Assembly (NCBI GenBank): GCA_937998305.1
Contig: CALLDL010000060.1
Coordinates: 1 to 55,515, forward strand
DNA: 55,515 bases
Source: an uncultured Desulfobacterales bacterium
GTDB taxonomy: Bacteria > Desulfobacterota > Desulfobacteria > Desulfobacterales > UBA11574
Direction: 5' to 3'
Shown: positions 12,201 through 23,510 of the stretch, piece by piece
Position numbering within the stretch: the first letter of the stretch is position 1
How the letters are laid out: each line of letters opens with the position of its first letter
Translations under genes and position numbers: made by a program
The notes under the pieces: generated by a model
Told to the model about the DNA's origin: nothing
The model's database searches: none
What the model saw: only the letters and a program-made list of their open reading frames with translations

Positions 12201-12587
12201 ATGGCAAAAAAAGTTCGAACCAAACGAAAAGAAAAGAAAAATATACCCAGCGGGATCGTTCATATTCAGTCGACTTTTAACAATACGATCGTTACAATTA
12301 CAGATCCTGCGGGTAATGTCGTCGCCTGGTCGAGTGCGGGGGTCCAGGGTTTTAAGGGATCACGAAAGAGTACACCATTTGCTGCTCAGATCGCAGCAGA
12401 AGATGCTGCTAAAAAGGCAATGGAACACGGGATGAAAAATGTAGAGGTGTACGTTAAAGGTCCGGGTTCCGGACGGGAATCCGCTCTTCGATCACTGCAG
12501 GCGGCAGGATTTAACGTTTTAATGATTAAGGATGTAACACCCATACCGCATAATGGTTGTCGACCACCCAAGCGAAGAAGGGTTTGA
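12201..12587 (+). CDS. rpsK: 30S ribosomal protein S11
   Basis: [19 protein letters not shown]...[17 protein letters not shown]. Confidence 0.98.
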   Translation: MAKKVRTKRKEKKNIPSGIVHIQSTFNNTIVTITDPAGNVVAWSSAGVQGFKGSRKSTPFAAQIAAEDAAKKAMEHGMKNVEVYVKGPGSGRESALRSLQAAGFNVLMIKDVTPIPHNGCRPPKRRRV

Positions 12588-12685
12588 ATAATTGAAAATT
12601 GAAGGTTGAATAATTGAAAAATTATCTGAATATTTCATCAGCTTTTTCACATAAATATTCGATTTTCATCTAAAAGGAGGAATAC

Positions 12686-13315
12686 TTGGCTCGATATACA
12701 GGTTCAGTATGCCGGATATGCCGGCGCGAAAACTTAAAATTGTTTCTTAAGGGAGACCGCTGTTATTCGGATAAATGTGCTTTCGATCGACGCGGTTATC
12801 CACCAGGTCAGCATGGGCAGCGCCGCGGCAGAAAAATATCAGATTACGGGATTCAGCTCAGAGAAAAACAGAAAGTAAAGCGGATGTACGGTCTTTCAGA
12901 AAAACAGTTCCACCTATTTTTTGAAAGAGCAGATAATCAAAAAGGCATTACCGGTACAAATCTTTTGGTATTTTTGGAACGCAGACTTGACAATGTTGTT
13001 TATCGATTGGGCTTTGTTAATTCTCGAGCTCAGGGTCGCCACTTTGTAAGGCACAGTCACTTTCTGATTAATGGAAAAAAAGTTAATATTCCATCATATC
13101 TAATTAGAATCGGGGATGTTGTTGAAGTCCGCGAAAAGAGCCGTAAGATTCAGGCCCTAGAAGGTGCACTTGATGCTGTGGTACGAAGAGGTATTCCACA
13201 GTGGGTTGATTTAGAAAAAGAGAACATGAAAGGAATGATAAAAGAGTTTCCTTCTCGTGAAGATATAACAACACCTATTCAGGAACAACTTATAGTAGAA
13301 CTTTATTCTAAGTAG
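12686..13315 (+). CDS. rpsD: 30S ribosomal protein S4 (zinc-ligand CxxC form, TTG start)
   Basis: [35 protein letters not shown]... Confidence 0.98.
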   Translation: MARYTGSVCRICRRENLKLFLKGDRCYSDKCAFDRRGYPPGQHGQRRGRKISDYGIQLREKQKVKRMYGLSEKQFHLFFERADNQKGITGTNLLVFLERRLDNVVYRLGFVNSRAQGRHFVRHSHFLINGKKVNIPSYLIRIGDVVEVREKSRKIQALEGALDAVVRRGIPQWVDLEKENMKGMIKEFPSREDITTPIQEQLIVELYSK

Positions 13316-13420
13316 TTGAAGATAAAGGATGTAATATATGGACTGTAGGACAGTCGTAATTTCATATATCATTCATATATCCTGCCGATATTCCTCTTAA
13401 AAAAAAATGGAGAATTTATA

Positions 13421-14440
13421 ATGACATCAAATGAACTTATGTACATGAACTGGCGAGAGATGATAAGGCCAAAAAAGGTTCAGGTAACTAGCAAACCCAG
13501 CTATGGAAAGTTTGTTTGTGAACCTCTTGAAAGGGGATTTGGTATAACAATCGGAAATACATTAAGAAGGATAATTCTTTCCTCCCTATACGGTGCTGCT
13601 ATAACATCCGTAAAGTTTGAAGGGGTTATGCACGAATTTAGTGTTATTGAAGGTGTATATGAAGATGTGTCCGAGATTATCCTAAATTTAAAGGAGGTTC
13701 GTTTCAAACTTGCTGATTCTGAACCGAAAACAGTTCGAATTGATCTAAAGGGAAAGAGGGAGGTTGCTGCAGGCGATATCATCAGCGATGATGGAAGATG
13801 TGAAGTGTTGAACCCCGAACAACATATCGCAACACTTTCAGATAAAGCAAAATTAATGATGGATATGACCGTTAATATAGGTAAAGGCTATTCCTTGTCA
13901 GAAGCAAACAAAGATGAAGAAGCACCTCTGGGCACAATACCGGTTGATGCTGTTTTTTCACCGATTAAACGTGTAACATACGTAGTGGGGAATGCTCGTG
14001 TCGGTCAGAGAACGGATTATGACAAACTAAGCCTTGAGGTCTGGACGGACGGAAGTATTCTGCCTGAAGATGCAGTGGCCTATGCTGCTAAAATATTGAA
14101 GGAACAGATGACGATTTTTATCAACTTTGATGAACAACTTGAGCCGGAGCCCGTCAGAAAGATTGAGGAAAAAGAAAAACCTAAATTTAATGAGAATCTT
14201 TACAGAAGCGTTGAAGAACTTGAGCTTTCTGTTCGCAGCGCCAACTGCCTTAAAAATGCAAACATTGTAAAAATTTATCAGTTGGTAAATAAAACAGAGG
14301 CGGAGATGCTTAAAACCAAAAATTTTGGAAGAAAATCTTTAAATGAGATTAAGGAAGTACTCAGCGAAATGGGCCTTTCTCTTGGAATGAAGCTGGAAGG
14401 ATTTGAGCCGTTGGAGGAAGATACAGAGGAAGGAGAGTAA
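13421..14440 (+). CDS. rpoA: DNA-directed RNA polymerase subunit alpha
   Basis: 339 aa; [23 protein letters not shown]; alpha-CTD at the C-terminus. Confidence 0.98.
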   Translation: MTSNELMYMNWREMIRPKKVQVTSKPSYGKFVCEPLERGFGITIGNTLRRIILSSLYGAAITSVKFEGVMHEFSVIEGVYEDVSEIILNLKEVRFKLADSEPKTVRIDLKGKREVAAGDIISDDGRCEVLNPEQHIATLSDKAKLMMDMTVNIGKGYSLSEANKDEEAPLGTIPVDAVFSPIKRVTYVVGNARVGQRTDYDKLSLEVWTDGSILPEDAVAYAAKILKEQMTIFINFDEQLEPEPVRKIEEKEKPKFNENLYRSVEELELSVRSANCLKNANIVKIYQLVNKTEAEMLKTKNFGRKSLNEIKEVLSEMGLSLGMKLEGFEPLEEDTEEGE

Positions 14441-14448
14441 TTAGTCTA

Positions 14449-15183
14449 ATGAGACATCGAAAAGCGGGTTTAAAATTAAATAGAACGAGCAGTCACCGGG
14501 ACGCCATGTTCAGAAATATGGTGACCTCACTTTTCAAACATCAACGTATTCGTACAACAGACGTCAAAGCAAAAGAATTAAGACGGTGGGCCGATAATTT
14601 AATTACTCTGGCAAAACGGGGTGACCTTCATGCCAGGCGACAGGCGCTTTCCATTGTCAGGGAAAAAGAAGTTGTTCATAAACTCTTTGCTGAAGCCGCC
14701 GAACAGTATGGAGATAGATCAGGAGGTTACACCCGAATTACTAAGCTTGGAAGACGACCGGGCGATGCCGCCCCCATTTCATTGATTGAGTTGATCTTAT
14801 CCGTCGATGACAAAAAGAAAAAAATAAAAAAGAAAAAGAAGGCTAAGGTCACAATAGATAAAAAAAGCGCTGGCAAGAAGAAAGATATTAAAGAGGAAGA
14901 ATCCATAGAAAAAAAGAAGGCTTTAGAAGAAGATATTGAAAAGAAAAAAGCCGATGAAGAAGAAAAAGCAGCGGTCGAAGAGGAGAAGGACGAAACAACA
15001 ATAGAACAGGCTAAGCCTGATGACAAGGCGGAATTGTTGGAATCAGATACAATTTCTGAAGACGCGGATGAAAAAGCCGGAGATGAGACTTTGGAATCGG
15101 CTGAATCCAAAGAAACAGAAGAAGTTGAAACTGAAGTGAAAAAGCCCCCCAAGAAAATAAAAGACACAGAATCAGAAGCCTAA
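14449..15183 (+). CDS. rplQ: 50S ribosomal protein L17 with long charged C-terminal extension
   Basis: N-terminal ~120 aa L17; remainder Lys/Glu/Asp-rich ([13 protein letters not shown]...). Confidence 0.95.
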   Translation: MRHRKAGLKLNRTSSHRDAMFRNMVTSLFKHQRIRTTDVKAKELRRWADNLITLAKRGDLHARRQALSIVREKEVVHKLFAEAAEQYGDRSGGYTRITKLGRRPGDAAPISLIELILSVDDKKKKIKKKKKAKVTIDKKSAGKKKDIKEEESIEKKKALEEDIEKKKADEEEKAAVEEEKDETTIEQAKPDDKAELLESDTISEDADEKAGDETLESAESKETEEVETEVKKPPKKIKDTESEA

Positions 15184-15214
15184 CCTGAATTTATTGTCAG
15201 GAAAGTATCTTTTT

Positions 15215-15250
15215 AAAAGCCTTGTCCGAAAAGACAGGGCTTTTCTATTT
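15215..15250 (+). terminator. Rho-independent terminator after rplQ
   Basis: AAAAGCCTTGTC-CGAAAA-GACAGGGCTTTT hairpin followed by CTATTT. Confidence 0.8.
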
Positions 15251-15313
15251 CGGTTAGATTGAGAAACGCTATAAGATAATAGAAAAAGGACTTTTTGGTA
15301 TAAGGAGAAAAAT

Positions 15314-16723
15314 ATGTCGGCGTCCAAATCAACACTAAAGAGCAATGAATATGATGTCATTATTGTCGGGGGTGGGCCTGCCGGACTATTTGCAGCGTTT
15401 TATCTTTGTGAACACTCTAATCTCAATGTTCTTATTGTTGAGAAAGGGAAAGGTCCTTTAAAGCGCAGATGCCCGATGAGTAAGAATAAGAAATGCATGA
15501 AATGTCGACCGTGTAATATATTGTGCGGTGTCGGTGGAGCAGGTCTATTCTCAGACGGTAAGCTAAACTTTATCCACAAATTAGGAAAGACCGATCTAAC
15601 ACAGTTTTTGTCGATACGCCGGGCCCAGATGCTTATTCATGAGACTGAACAGATATTCAACAAATTCGGCATGGATAGCATTGTCTATCCGACGGATATG
15701 GAAGAAGCCAAAAACATCCGTAAAAGGGCCAAGCGGTATGGAATCGATCTGCTTATTATCAAACAGAAACATCTTGGCAGCGAATGCTTGCCCGGATATA
15801 TTTCAGATATGGCTGATTACATCAAGTCCAAAGGGGTGACCTTGCACACGTCTGAGGAAGTAAAGGACATCATTGTGGAAAATGGACGAGTAAAAGGTGT
15901 CGTGACCAGCAGAAAAAAATACCTTTCCAACAACCTTATCCTGGCCCCCGGACGTGTGGGGGCTGAGTGGGTTGGAAAACTGGCCCAAAAATACGGGATC
16001 GGACTCAAGCAAAGAGGCATTGAAGTTGGCGTACGTGTTGAGGTTCATAAAGATATCATGCAAGATCTTTGTGATGTAATTTATGACCCTACTTTTTTTA
16101 TACAGACATCAAAATATGATGATCAGACCCGGACATTTTGTACCAATAAAGGCGGGTTTGTTTCTTTAGAAAATTATAGTAACTTTGTCTGTGTCAATGG
16201 CCATTCATATCAGCACAAGAAATCTGAGAATACTAACTTCGCATTTCTGTCCAAGGTGATCCTCACCGAACCCGTAACAGACAATCAAGCATACGGTGAA
16301 TCAATTGGGAACCTCGCCACTTTGATTGGCGGGGGCAAACCAATACTGCAGCGTTTTGGTGATCTCAAGCGGGGAAGGCGCAGCACATGGCATCGAGTCC
16401 AAAAAGGCTACATCGAGCCGACACTGACCGGCGTGGTCTGTGGTGATATTGCAATGGCCTTGCCAGAGAGAATTTTAACCAACATTATTGAAGGTTTGGA
16501 TAAACTTAACCGCGTGGTTCCAGGAGTGTCCAATGATGAAACACTCCTTTACGCACCTGAGATTAAGTTTTTTGCTACACAGGTTGATACAACCAGCGAA
16601 CTGGAAACAAAGATTCATGGGATGTACGTCGCCGGGGACGGACCAGGTGTGGCTGGAAATATTGTATCAGCCGGCGCTACCGGAATGATACCTGCAAAGG
16701 CCATCATAGAAAAATTTCTCTGA
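15314..16723 (+). CDS. FAD-dependent dehydrogenase (COG2509-like)
   Basis: GGGPAGLFAAFYL Rossmann motif, CxxC-rich N-region, C-terminal YVAGDGPGVAGNIVSAGATG. Confidence 0.85.
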   Translation: MSASKSTLKSNEYDVIIVGGGPAGLFAAFYLCEHSNLNVLIVEKGKGPLKRRCPMSKNKKCMKCRPCNILCGVGGAGLFSDGKLNFIHKLGKTDLTQFLSIRRAQMLIHETEQIFNKFGMDSIVYPTDMEEAKNIRKRAKRYGIDLLIIKQKHLGSECLPGYISDMADYIKSKGVTLHTSEEVKDIIVENGRVKGVVTSRKKYLSNNLILAPGRVGAEWVGKLAQKYGIGLKQRGIEVGVRVEVHKDIMQDLCDVIYDPTFFIQTSKYDDQTRTFCTNKGGFVSLENYSNFVCVNGHSYQHKKSENTNFAFLSKVILTEPVTDNQAYGESIGNLATLIGGGKPILQRFGDLKRGRRSTWHRVQKGYIEPTLTGVVCGDIAMALPERILTNIIEGLDKLNRVVPGVSNDETLLYAPEIKFFATQVDTTSELETKIHGMYVAGDGPGVAGNIVSAGATGMIPAKAIIEKFL

Positions 16724-17546
16724 TGAATCGCGTCATTTCTGAAAGGACGGTATCTTTGGCCTGAAAATGAGGCGTGTGACCGCAGTCAGGGATGAGTTTG
16801 ACACGCACCGGTCCGGATACTTGTCTGGCGATACCTTCGACCTGGGCAGGGGTTCCATACGCATCTTCTTCACCCTGGAGAACGAGGACCGGACATGTTA
16901 TTTTAGAAAGGTCTTTTTGAATATTCCAGTTGGAAAATTCAGGTGACAGCCACCTGTTGGCCCACCGGTAGAAAATCGTCTCCGTATGTTCTTTGTGATA
17001 CCGGACAAACTTTTCTTTTAGAGAAGTGGTTTCGAAAGCTTCAATCGCACTGCGAATACCTTCGATGGTTATTTGTTCAACAAAGATGTGTGCTGCTTCT
17101 GTGATAATCCCGCGCACCAAGTTGCTGTGAGATGCGGCGGTGATTAGTGCGATGGTTCCCCCATCGCTATGTCCGATGAGAATGGCATTATCAATGCCGC
17201 ATTCCTTTAGCAGTGCAGGCAAGTATGTTGAAGATTCCATCTCTAGATAATCAACCGGCCAGGGGCCTTCAAACATTTCGGATCCGCCGTAACCTCTTCG
17301 GTCGTAAACCAACCCAGAGCAACCGAGAAATTCACAGAGCATTTCCGGGAAATCCCGCCAGATCTCGATACAGCCAAGGCCTTCATGAAGAAAAACAAGT
17401 GTGGATCGATCCTTTAAAAGTGTTCCAGGTTCAGGCTCAATGCGCTTAACCCTGAGCTGACAGCCGGCAGTTTGTACATGAAATGTTCGAGAAAAGATAT
17501 TCTTTTTTACTTTGAGATTTTTTGTCATTGCAAATGGGGTCTCCAA
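16704..17546 (-). CDS. Alpha/beta hydrolase
   Basis: LIGHSDGG nucleophile elbow; LVYDRRGYGGS; DCGHTPHFQ. Confidence 0.88.
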   Translation of the reverse strand: METPFAMTKNLKVKKNIFSRTFHVQTAGCQLRVKRIEPEPGTLLKDRSTLVFLHEGLGCIEIWRDFPEMLCEFLGCSGLVYDRRGYGGSEMFEGPWPVDYLEMESSTYLPALLKECGIDNAILIGHSDGGTIALITAASHSNLVRGIITEAAHIFVEQITIEGIRSAIEAFETTSLKEKFVRYHKEHTETIFYRWANRWLSPEFSNWNIQKDLSKITCPVLVLQGEEDAYGTPAQVEGIARQVSGPVRVKLIPDCGHTPHFQAKDTVLSEMTRFIREIFL

Positions 17547-17596
17547 AAGAGATTATCTCCATGGTCATTGGTCAGATGATTCGGTTCATTGCCGGA

Positions 17597-18538
17597 TTAA
17601 AGTAAATCCAGGACTTCAAAAATATTATCCATTAGATCGATTATACCCAGTTTGTTTCTTAAGACAGAGCCTTTTTTTAAAAGTATTTTTACGACTTCGG
17701 AAGCTTCCAAAGCTGCAAGGAGTGTGACAGCATGCGGCAAGCAACCCAATGAAGTCTCAACCCCTTTCTGAGGCAGAATATCTGAATCACCGTATATGAG
17801 CTTTAACCCCTTGTCTTCGGGAAAGATGCTGGTGACATGCCCGTAGACTCCAGCAACCGCAGCAGAGACAAGAGGTGATCCGACCTTTTTTGCGGCGCTT
17901 TCCAGAAAAAATCGAGTTTGTATATTGTCAAGGCAGTCAACAATAACATCTGAATTTTCAGTTAGACTTGCTGCATTGTTATCGTCAAGTAATTCGTCAT
18001 GTTCCTTAACAGTAATTATCGGATTTATTTCATGGACCCTTTTAATGGCGGCTTTGGCTTTTGATGTATCAAGAAGGCGATGTGTGCTGAAAAATTGCCG
18101 GTTCAGGTTACTCTCTTCGAATGTGCCGGCTTCAATCAGTGTAAGTGTGCCGATTCCAATACGAGCGAGAATTTCAGTTACAGCACCGCCCAGTCCCCCT
18201 AAACCAACAATGCTTGTCCGTGAACTTAGTAGAATCGACTGATCCTTTGGTGAAAATGTTTTCATGTTACGGACATAATGTTCAGGAATAATGTTTTCAT
18301 CAAGGGCTGTAATTTCAATGTGACTTCCGCTGAGTTGAAAAAAATCCGAGAGATTTATTATATGTTCAATAGAGATACTGGTATACCAAGAACCGTCAGG
18401 GAACTTTTTTCTAATGGAAACCTCTTTGACTTTATTGATGATATCATTTTTCACATAACACCCCTCGTTTATAAGGGTAAACGCATTTGAATCCCAATGC
18501 AGTGAGAACGCTCCACGACGGCGTATATCTCTTTCCAA
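17597..18538 (-). CDS. ThiF/MoeB/HesA-family adenylyltransferase (start may be GTG at 18454)
   Basis: IVGLGGLGGAVTEILARIGIGTLTLIEAGTFEESNLNRQFF. Confidence 0.88.
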   Translation of the reverse strand: MERDIRRRGAFSLHWDSNAFTLINEGCYVKNDIINKVKEVSIRKKFPDGSWYTSISIEHIINLSDFFQLSGSHIEITALDENIIPEHYVRNMKTFSPKDQSILLSSRTSIVGLGGLGGAVTEILARIGIGTLTLIEAGTFEESNLNRQFFSTHRLLDTSKAKAAIKRVHEINPIITVKEHDELLDDNNAASLTENSDVIVDCLDNIQTRFFLESAAKKVGSPLVSAAVAGVYGHVTSIFPEDKGLKLIYGDSDILPQKGVETSLGCLPHAVTLLAALEASEVVKILLKKGSVLRNKLGIIDLMDNIFEVLDLL

Positions 18539-18554
18539 CCGACTGAAACTTGTG

Positions 18555-18672
18555 CTTTAGCACCCGTAAGCCCGAGCCGTGCCAGAGTTATAAAGAACAA
18601 TTTGTCGCTAAAATATACTATTGATTTTTTTAAGTCATAATTTCGTTCGGCTCGGTCTAACGCGTGCTAAAG
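18555..18672. repeat. Inverted repeat, 25-bp arms (3 mismatches)
   Basis: CTTTAGCACCCGTAAGCCCGAGCCG (18555-18579) vs reverse complement of CGGCTCGGTCTAACGCGTGCTAAAG (18648-18672). Confidence 0.6.
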
Positions 18673-19049
18673 CCCTTCAAACAGTCAGTCGGTTTACAAG
18701 AGAAACACGCCGTCGCTTCGCTGTACAGAAGTCAATTTCGTTTGCCCTACCTCGTTTATTAATAACTGGATCTTGCACAGCCAATCTTGAAAAATTCAGA
18801 TAATATAACTTGTAACTCTTGGAAAAACACTATAGAGATGAAAGCTTCGATATTCCGGACATCGAGTAAAGTGTAGGTTTCAGATGGTTGAAAGTCAAGA
18901 AAGTAAGTTGATTCACTGTTCCTTAAGTTTCGCATCCTTAATTTTTATTAGCGCCAATAAAATAAGATAGGCCGAGAAAATTTATTATACCTGAAGCGGC
19001 AATGTCTTCAAAAGGCTTAAGTGTTACGAATACTCTATGACCGTATCTT

Positions 19050-19973
19050 ATGAATATTGCAACGACGATAATTCCGATATTTGCCGTAATAACCCTTGGA
19101 TGGTTTGTTCGGATTAAAGGATTTATTCAGCCGGAATTTTTGGGCCCGGCAAACCGGTTGGTCTATTACCTGGCAATCCCTGCCATGATTTTTCACGCGA
19201 TCTCCAAAGCGTCCTTAAGTACCCAGTTGGATGTTACCGTAATTTTAATCACACTTTTATCCGTTTTGGCTGTTTTTGCTGTGGCATGGTGTGTGGGTTT
19301 GATCTGGCGTATCAGAAGAGGGGGGCTGGGGACATTTATTCAGGCCTCTTTTCATGGGAATCTGGGATATATCGGTCTTGCTGTGGCATATTATTCTCTC
19401 GGTAATGATGGATTTGTGAGGGCCAGTATCATTGCCGGATTTGTCATGATATTACAAAATTTTCTCTCAGTGGTAGCCCTTCAATTCAATTCTGACGATG
19501 CTTCAACCTCAAAAAATAAACGAGATCTTGTATTAAGAATACTGGGCAACCCCGTGATTCTTTCGGCACTGGCAGGCATTCTATTTTCCTCTACAGGGCT
19601 AAAGTTACCTCTGGTTATCAGTAGGAGTCTGGATATTTTAAGTGGACTCGCACTCCCTATGGCTTTAATCCTCATTGGGGCTTCTTTGTCTTTTAAATTG
19701 ATGAAGTTAAGGATGTTAAGAATATTATCTTCAAGTTTTTTGAAGCTGGTTCTGCTTCCAGGGTTGGGTTTTATTTTTTACCGTTTGTTCGATATAAAAC
19801 TGCATGACTATCTACCAGGCCTTATTCTTTTGGCATCACCGACAGCCACTTTAACCTATGTTATGGCAAAAGAAATGAACGGTGATACCGATTTTGCCGT
19901 GGCAGCGCTTTCCTCATGTACCATATTGTCTGCTGCAACATTTTCCATATGGTTGCATATTGCGGCTGGATAA
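19050..19973 (+). CDS. AEC (auxin efflux carrier) family transporter
   Basis: ~10 TM hydrophobic protein, PANRLVYYLAIPAMIFHAIS. Confidence 0.85.
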   Translation: MNIATTIIPIFAVITLGWFVRIKGFIQPEFLGPANRLVYYLAIPAMIFHAISKASLSTQLDVTVILITLLSVLAVFAVAWCVGLIWRIRRGGLGTFIQASFHGNLGYIGLAVAYYSLGNDGFVRASIIAGFVMILQNFLSVVALQFNSDDASTSKNKRDLVLRILGNPVILSALAGILFSSTGLKLPLVISRSLDILSGLALPMALILIGASLSFKLMKLRMLRILSSSFLKLVLLPGLGFIFYRLFDIKLHDYLPGLILLASPTATLTYVMAKEMNGDTDFAVAALSSCTILSAATFSIWLHIAAG

Positions 19974-20069
19974 AGATAAAACCTTAATCTTTGCCCCCGA
20001 TGACGGGATTTCGCTATGCTCAACTTGCTATATGAAAGCCTCCGGCCCGGGCAAGATTTAGGAAAAAAA

Positions 20070-21278
20070 TTAGACTAAATACGAGTCCGCCCAGCTCACG
20101 GCATCCTGATAGAATTCGGGAATCTTTTTTTCAGTGATATTGACGTTGGAAATGATTGAAGAAAATGTCTCCCAATCTGCCGACTCATAGCTGGAAACCA
20201 GTTTTAAATAATCTGATAGATCGCCATTTTCCTCCAAAAGTGCCTGTTTGATGTTTTTCGATAATGGGAGGGTTTGCATGATATCGTCCATATTATTGTC
20301 GAGCATCGCATCAATAAGGGAAAATAGGCCCATGAGAAAGAGCTCCGAAGCATCTGCTCCGTTTTGTGAGTGCATACCCAAAAGTTCGCAAAATCTGGCT
20401 CTAATAATCGACGTACGAACAAGCTCGTCAGGTTTATCCGAAGCAAGCTCTGCAGTGGCAACCATGGAGATAAACCGCTTGATCTCCATCTCTCCCAATA
20501 AAACGATGGCGTGTTTAATGGTAGAGATTTCACAAGCGCGTTTAAAGAAGGCGGAATTCATATAGCGCAATAGCTTGTAGGAAATTGACACATCTCTGTT
20601 AATGAGTTTCTCGAGTTTATCAAAACTGCAATCTTTCTTATTTGCCTCACCCACGATTTGTAACAGGGTGATCTTGGAAGGGGCGATTTCTTTGCCTGAA
20701 ATAATTTCCGGTTTGCTGAAAAAATATCCCTGAAAATACATAAACCCCATGGATAAAGCGTTCTCAAACTCCTCGTATGTCTCTATTTTTTCGGCGAGTA
20801 ATTTGATGTTATTGCCTTTAAAGCCGCTCACCATTTTCTGTATTTCATCAATGGGGGTCAGCATGAAATCAACTTTGATGATGTCTGCAAGCTCGATTAA
20901 GGGCTGCATTTCGCTTTTAAAGACAAAGTCATCCAATGCAAGTGAATATCCCGCCTCTGCAATATCAGTACAGGCACTGATAACCTGTTCATTGGGGTGC
21001 ACATCTTCCAGGATTTCCACCATCATTTTCTCTGAGGGAAACATCATCGGGATTTTTTTTAACAATAGACTTTGAGGAAAGTTGATAAAAGCTGTTTTTC
21101 CAGCTGTAAGCTGGTTCATGCCGATGCTGAAGAAACTGTTGGATAGGAGTTTGGAGGTGGCTGTATCACCATCAATATCCGGAAAGGCATTCGACAACCC
21201 ATCACGAAAAAGAAGTTCATATCCATACAATTTTTTATTTTTATTAAAAATAGGCTGTCTTGCTACATATACTTCCAT
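20070..21278 (-). CDS. EAL + HDOD domain signalling protein (EAL probably degenerate)
   Basis: VARQPIFNKNKKLYGYELLFRDG (EAL-like N-term), HDOD C-terminal half. Confidence 0.85.
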   Translation of the reverse strand: MEVYVARQPIFNKNKKLYGYELLFRDGLSNAFPDIDGDTATSKLLSNSFFSIGMNQLTAGKTAFINFPQSLLLKKIPMMFPSEKMMVEILEDVHPNEQVISACTDIAEAGYSLALDDFVFKSEMQPLIELADIIKVDFMLTPIDEIQKMVSGFKGNNIKLLAEKIETYEEFENALSMGFMYFQGYFFSKPEIISGKEIAPSKITLLQIVGEANKKDCSFDKLEKLINRDVSISYKLLRYMNSAFFKRACEISTIKHAIVLLGEMEIKRFISMVATAELASDKPDELVRTSIIRARFCELLGMHSQNGADASELFLMGLFSLIDAMLDNNMDDIMQTLPLSKNIKQALLEENGDLSDYLKLVSSYESADWETFSSIISNVNITEKKIPEFYQDAVSWADSYLV

Positions 21279-21728
21279 AGATGTTCATTTCCAAGAGAGA
21301 TTAAATGTCCTTATTTGCGTTTACCCTGTCAATTTATGCCTCTCAAAAATTATGTCAGGGTATTTTAGATCAACGATAAGATGTGTCCAGTTTCTTTTGC
21401 AGGTCTATAGCGGGCTGCAACTATTTTTGCAAGAGGAACTTTTTTAGATTTTGAAAAAGCAAATACCATGCCAGAAGACGGTGTATAAATTGTTTGATAG
21501 GAACTTGCATTTACCGAAGAATAACTTAAGGGTCACTTTGGCACGATTCGTGCTAATTTTTTTAATCGATCGATGAATATATCGTCGAAATGCTTTTTCG
21601 CTGATTTCAAACAGTAGTGCCGGGAAAGACTGGTCTGATCGATCCTTTCAATGGATATGGTATGGCCAGTTCAAATTTACCGTTCAAAAGGGTACAACTT
21701 TGCATTTAAACCATCAGAGGTTAAACAC

Positions 21729-22088
21729 ATGGAAGAAAAGACTGCCAATAACGATTTTGCCGAAAGGAACCTTGAGCCGAGAAATATTCTCAACAAATAT
21801 TACAGTGTTCAGTTCTCCATAAATGGCTATGATCCGGTTTACATGTTTAAATTACGTGACTCTTCCTATAACGGTTTATGTATTCTAGTAAAAGAGGATT
21901 CTGAAGTCCTGAAGTGTTTGAAGGTAAATGAAACAGTAAACATGGAATACAATCCATCTGCTTCACAAGGAAACAGCAAATATTTAAAAACCATGATCAG
22001 TGATATCACAAAAAATAACCATGGTGGTTTCACTGGACATTGTCTCGTCGGGTTGTCCATTATCGAAGCGCATGGTGATCATTCGTAA
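21729..22088 (+). CDS. Small PilZ-like protein (tentative)
   Basis: DSSYNG fits the (D/N)xSxxG PilZ motif; the RxxxR motif is not clear. Confidence 0.4.
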   Translation: MEEKTANNDFAERNLEPRNILNKYYSVQFSINGYDPVYMFKLRDSSYNGLCILVKEDSEVLKCLKVNETVNMEYNPSASQGNSKYLKTMISDITKNNHGGFTGHCLVGLSIIEAHGDHS

Positions 22089-22353
22089 TTTTCAGAAGAC
22101 TAAAAATGTCATGCGACTTTAGAACGGATTCATTTAAGATTACCCCATAAAAATATCGACTCATTTGATAGCTTATCCAAGATTATTCTTAAAGTTTGAT
22201 GACCCAATTTGAGTTGTTCGCCAATTTTTTGTTTATGTGTGTCAATATTTTGGCAAAATGGCGTATCCTAATTTATCATTTTGAAAAAATTGTACTTTCT
22301 CAAAAACTTTGGTATGATTTTATCAAAATGGATAAGGGAGAGGACAAAAATAG

Positions 22354-22722
22354 ATGGCTCGAGTTCTTGTGATAGATGATGATGAACAAGTTCTGGACAT
22401 GCTCTATGAATCATTAACGCGTGAAGGATACGATGTTTTGAGGGCTTCTAATGGAGAGGAGGGACTGAGGCTCTATCGGGAAGAGCCTGTTGATCTGATC
22501 ATTACAGACCTTATCATGCCCGAGAAGGAGGGTATCGAAACGATCATTGAACTTCGACAAGATTTTCCCGATGTGAAGATAATCGCCATATCCGGAGGCG
22601 GACGTATCGGCACAAAAGACTACCTTAAAATGGCCGAAATATTTGGTGTACAGCGAACCTTTACAAAACCGGTTGCGAGGGAGCAACTTTTAGATGCAAT
22701 TAGAGAACTTATAAAAGAATAA
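22354..22722 (+). CDS. Single-domain response regulator (CheY-like receiver)
   Basis: VLVIDDDEQVLDML... LIITDLIMPEKEG ... AISGGG ... FTKPV. Confidence 0.93.
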   Translation: MARVLVIDDDEQVLDMLYESLTREGYDVLRASNGEEGLRLYREEPVDLIITDLIMPEKEGIETIIELRQDFPDVKIIAISGGGRIGTKDYLKMAEIFGVQRTFTKPVAREQLLDAIRELIKE

Positions 22723-22808
22723 GTGAATGATGAAGATCAAAGAAAAAATATGTGACACCCGAAGTTATTATTGAGCAAACCGCTAACGGATTGAAAAAGG
22801 AGGAAAGC

Positions 22809-23414
22809 ATGATAAAAAGGTTTATGTCAAGGTTCGAACTTTTTGGCGTCATCCTTTTGATAACTGTACTGGTTCTTTCAGTGTCGGGGAATGCTGCGGA
22901 TATTACCGCAGACATGATTCATACATCGCCCATGGGAAACTTTAACGGAAAGATGTTTCTGAAAGGGGACAACCTCAGACAGGAAATGAACATCGGAGGT
23001 GAAAAACAAATAACGATTTTCAGGAAAGATAAAGGGGTTGTCTGGATCCTTATGCCAGGGCAAATGATGTATATGGAAATGTCGGCGGGCAGTCAGAAAA
23101 ATATGGCACCTGTTGATCTTGATGAACTGGAAAAGATAGGAAAGAAGAAATTTATAGGCAAAGAAAAGGTCAACGGGCAGATGTGTTCAAAATATTATTA
23201 TACATTCAATGATCCATCCATTGGTACTGCAACATACTGGATTTCAGAAAAACTAAATTTTCCTGTTAAAATGGAAATGGATGGGCCATCCGGCCACATG
23301 GTTATGGAATACCGGAACATCCAAGAAAAAACGGTGCCTGACTCCTTTTTTAATATCCCCTCCGGGTACCAAAAAATGTCGATGCCAATGATGCCGGGTA
23401 TGCAAAATCAGTAA
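22809..23414 (+). CDS. Secreted DUF4412-like/outer-membrane lipoprotein-sorting-like protein
   Basis: Signal peptide; AAAAAGGAGG upstream of ATG 22809; ADMIHTSPMGNFNGKMFLKGDNLRQEM. Confidence 0.6.
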   Translation: MIKRFMSRFELFGVILLITVLVLSVSGNAADITADMIHTSPMGNFNGKMFLKGDNLRQEMNIGGEKQITIFRKDKGVVWILMPGQMMYMEMSAGSQKNMAPVDLDELEKIGKKKFIGKEKVNGQMCSKYYYTFNDPSIGTATYWISEKLNFPVKMEMDGPSGHMVMEYRNIQEKTVPDSFFNIPSGYQKMSMPMMPGMQNQ

Positions 23415-23474
23415 AAACCATGAATATATGGTAAAGCTTTATTGCTTAAAAACCTTTGAAGCAGGGAGCCGTGG

Positions 23475-23510
23475 TAAATAATCCCCGCCTTAAAAGGCGG
23501 GGATTATTTA
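23475..23510. terminator. Bidirectional terminator between convergent genes
   Basis: Perfect TAAATAATCCCCGCC-TTAAAA-GGCGGGGATTATTTA. Confidence 0.85.

Noticed and set aside
18278-18490. Plus-strand 70-aa ORF
   Set aside because: Lies antisense in the ThiF-like gene with no recognisable domain.
19990-20061. CCCCGATGACGGGATTT...GCCTCC repeat-like segment, similar pieces at ~23955, ~42550 and ~48730
   Set aside because: Similarity is short and patchy; could not define ends, so not called as an element.
21082-21447. Plus-strand 121-aa ORF
   Set aside because: Mostly antisense to the EAL/HDOD gene; no domain and no clear ribosome-binding site.
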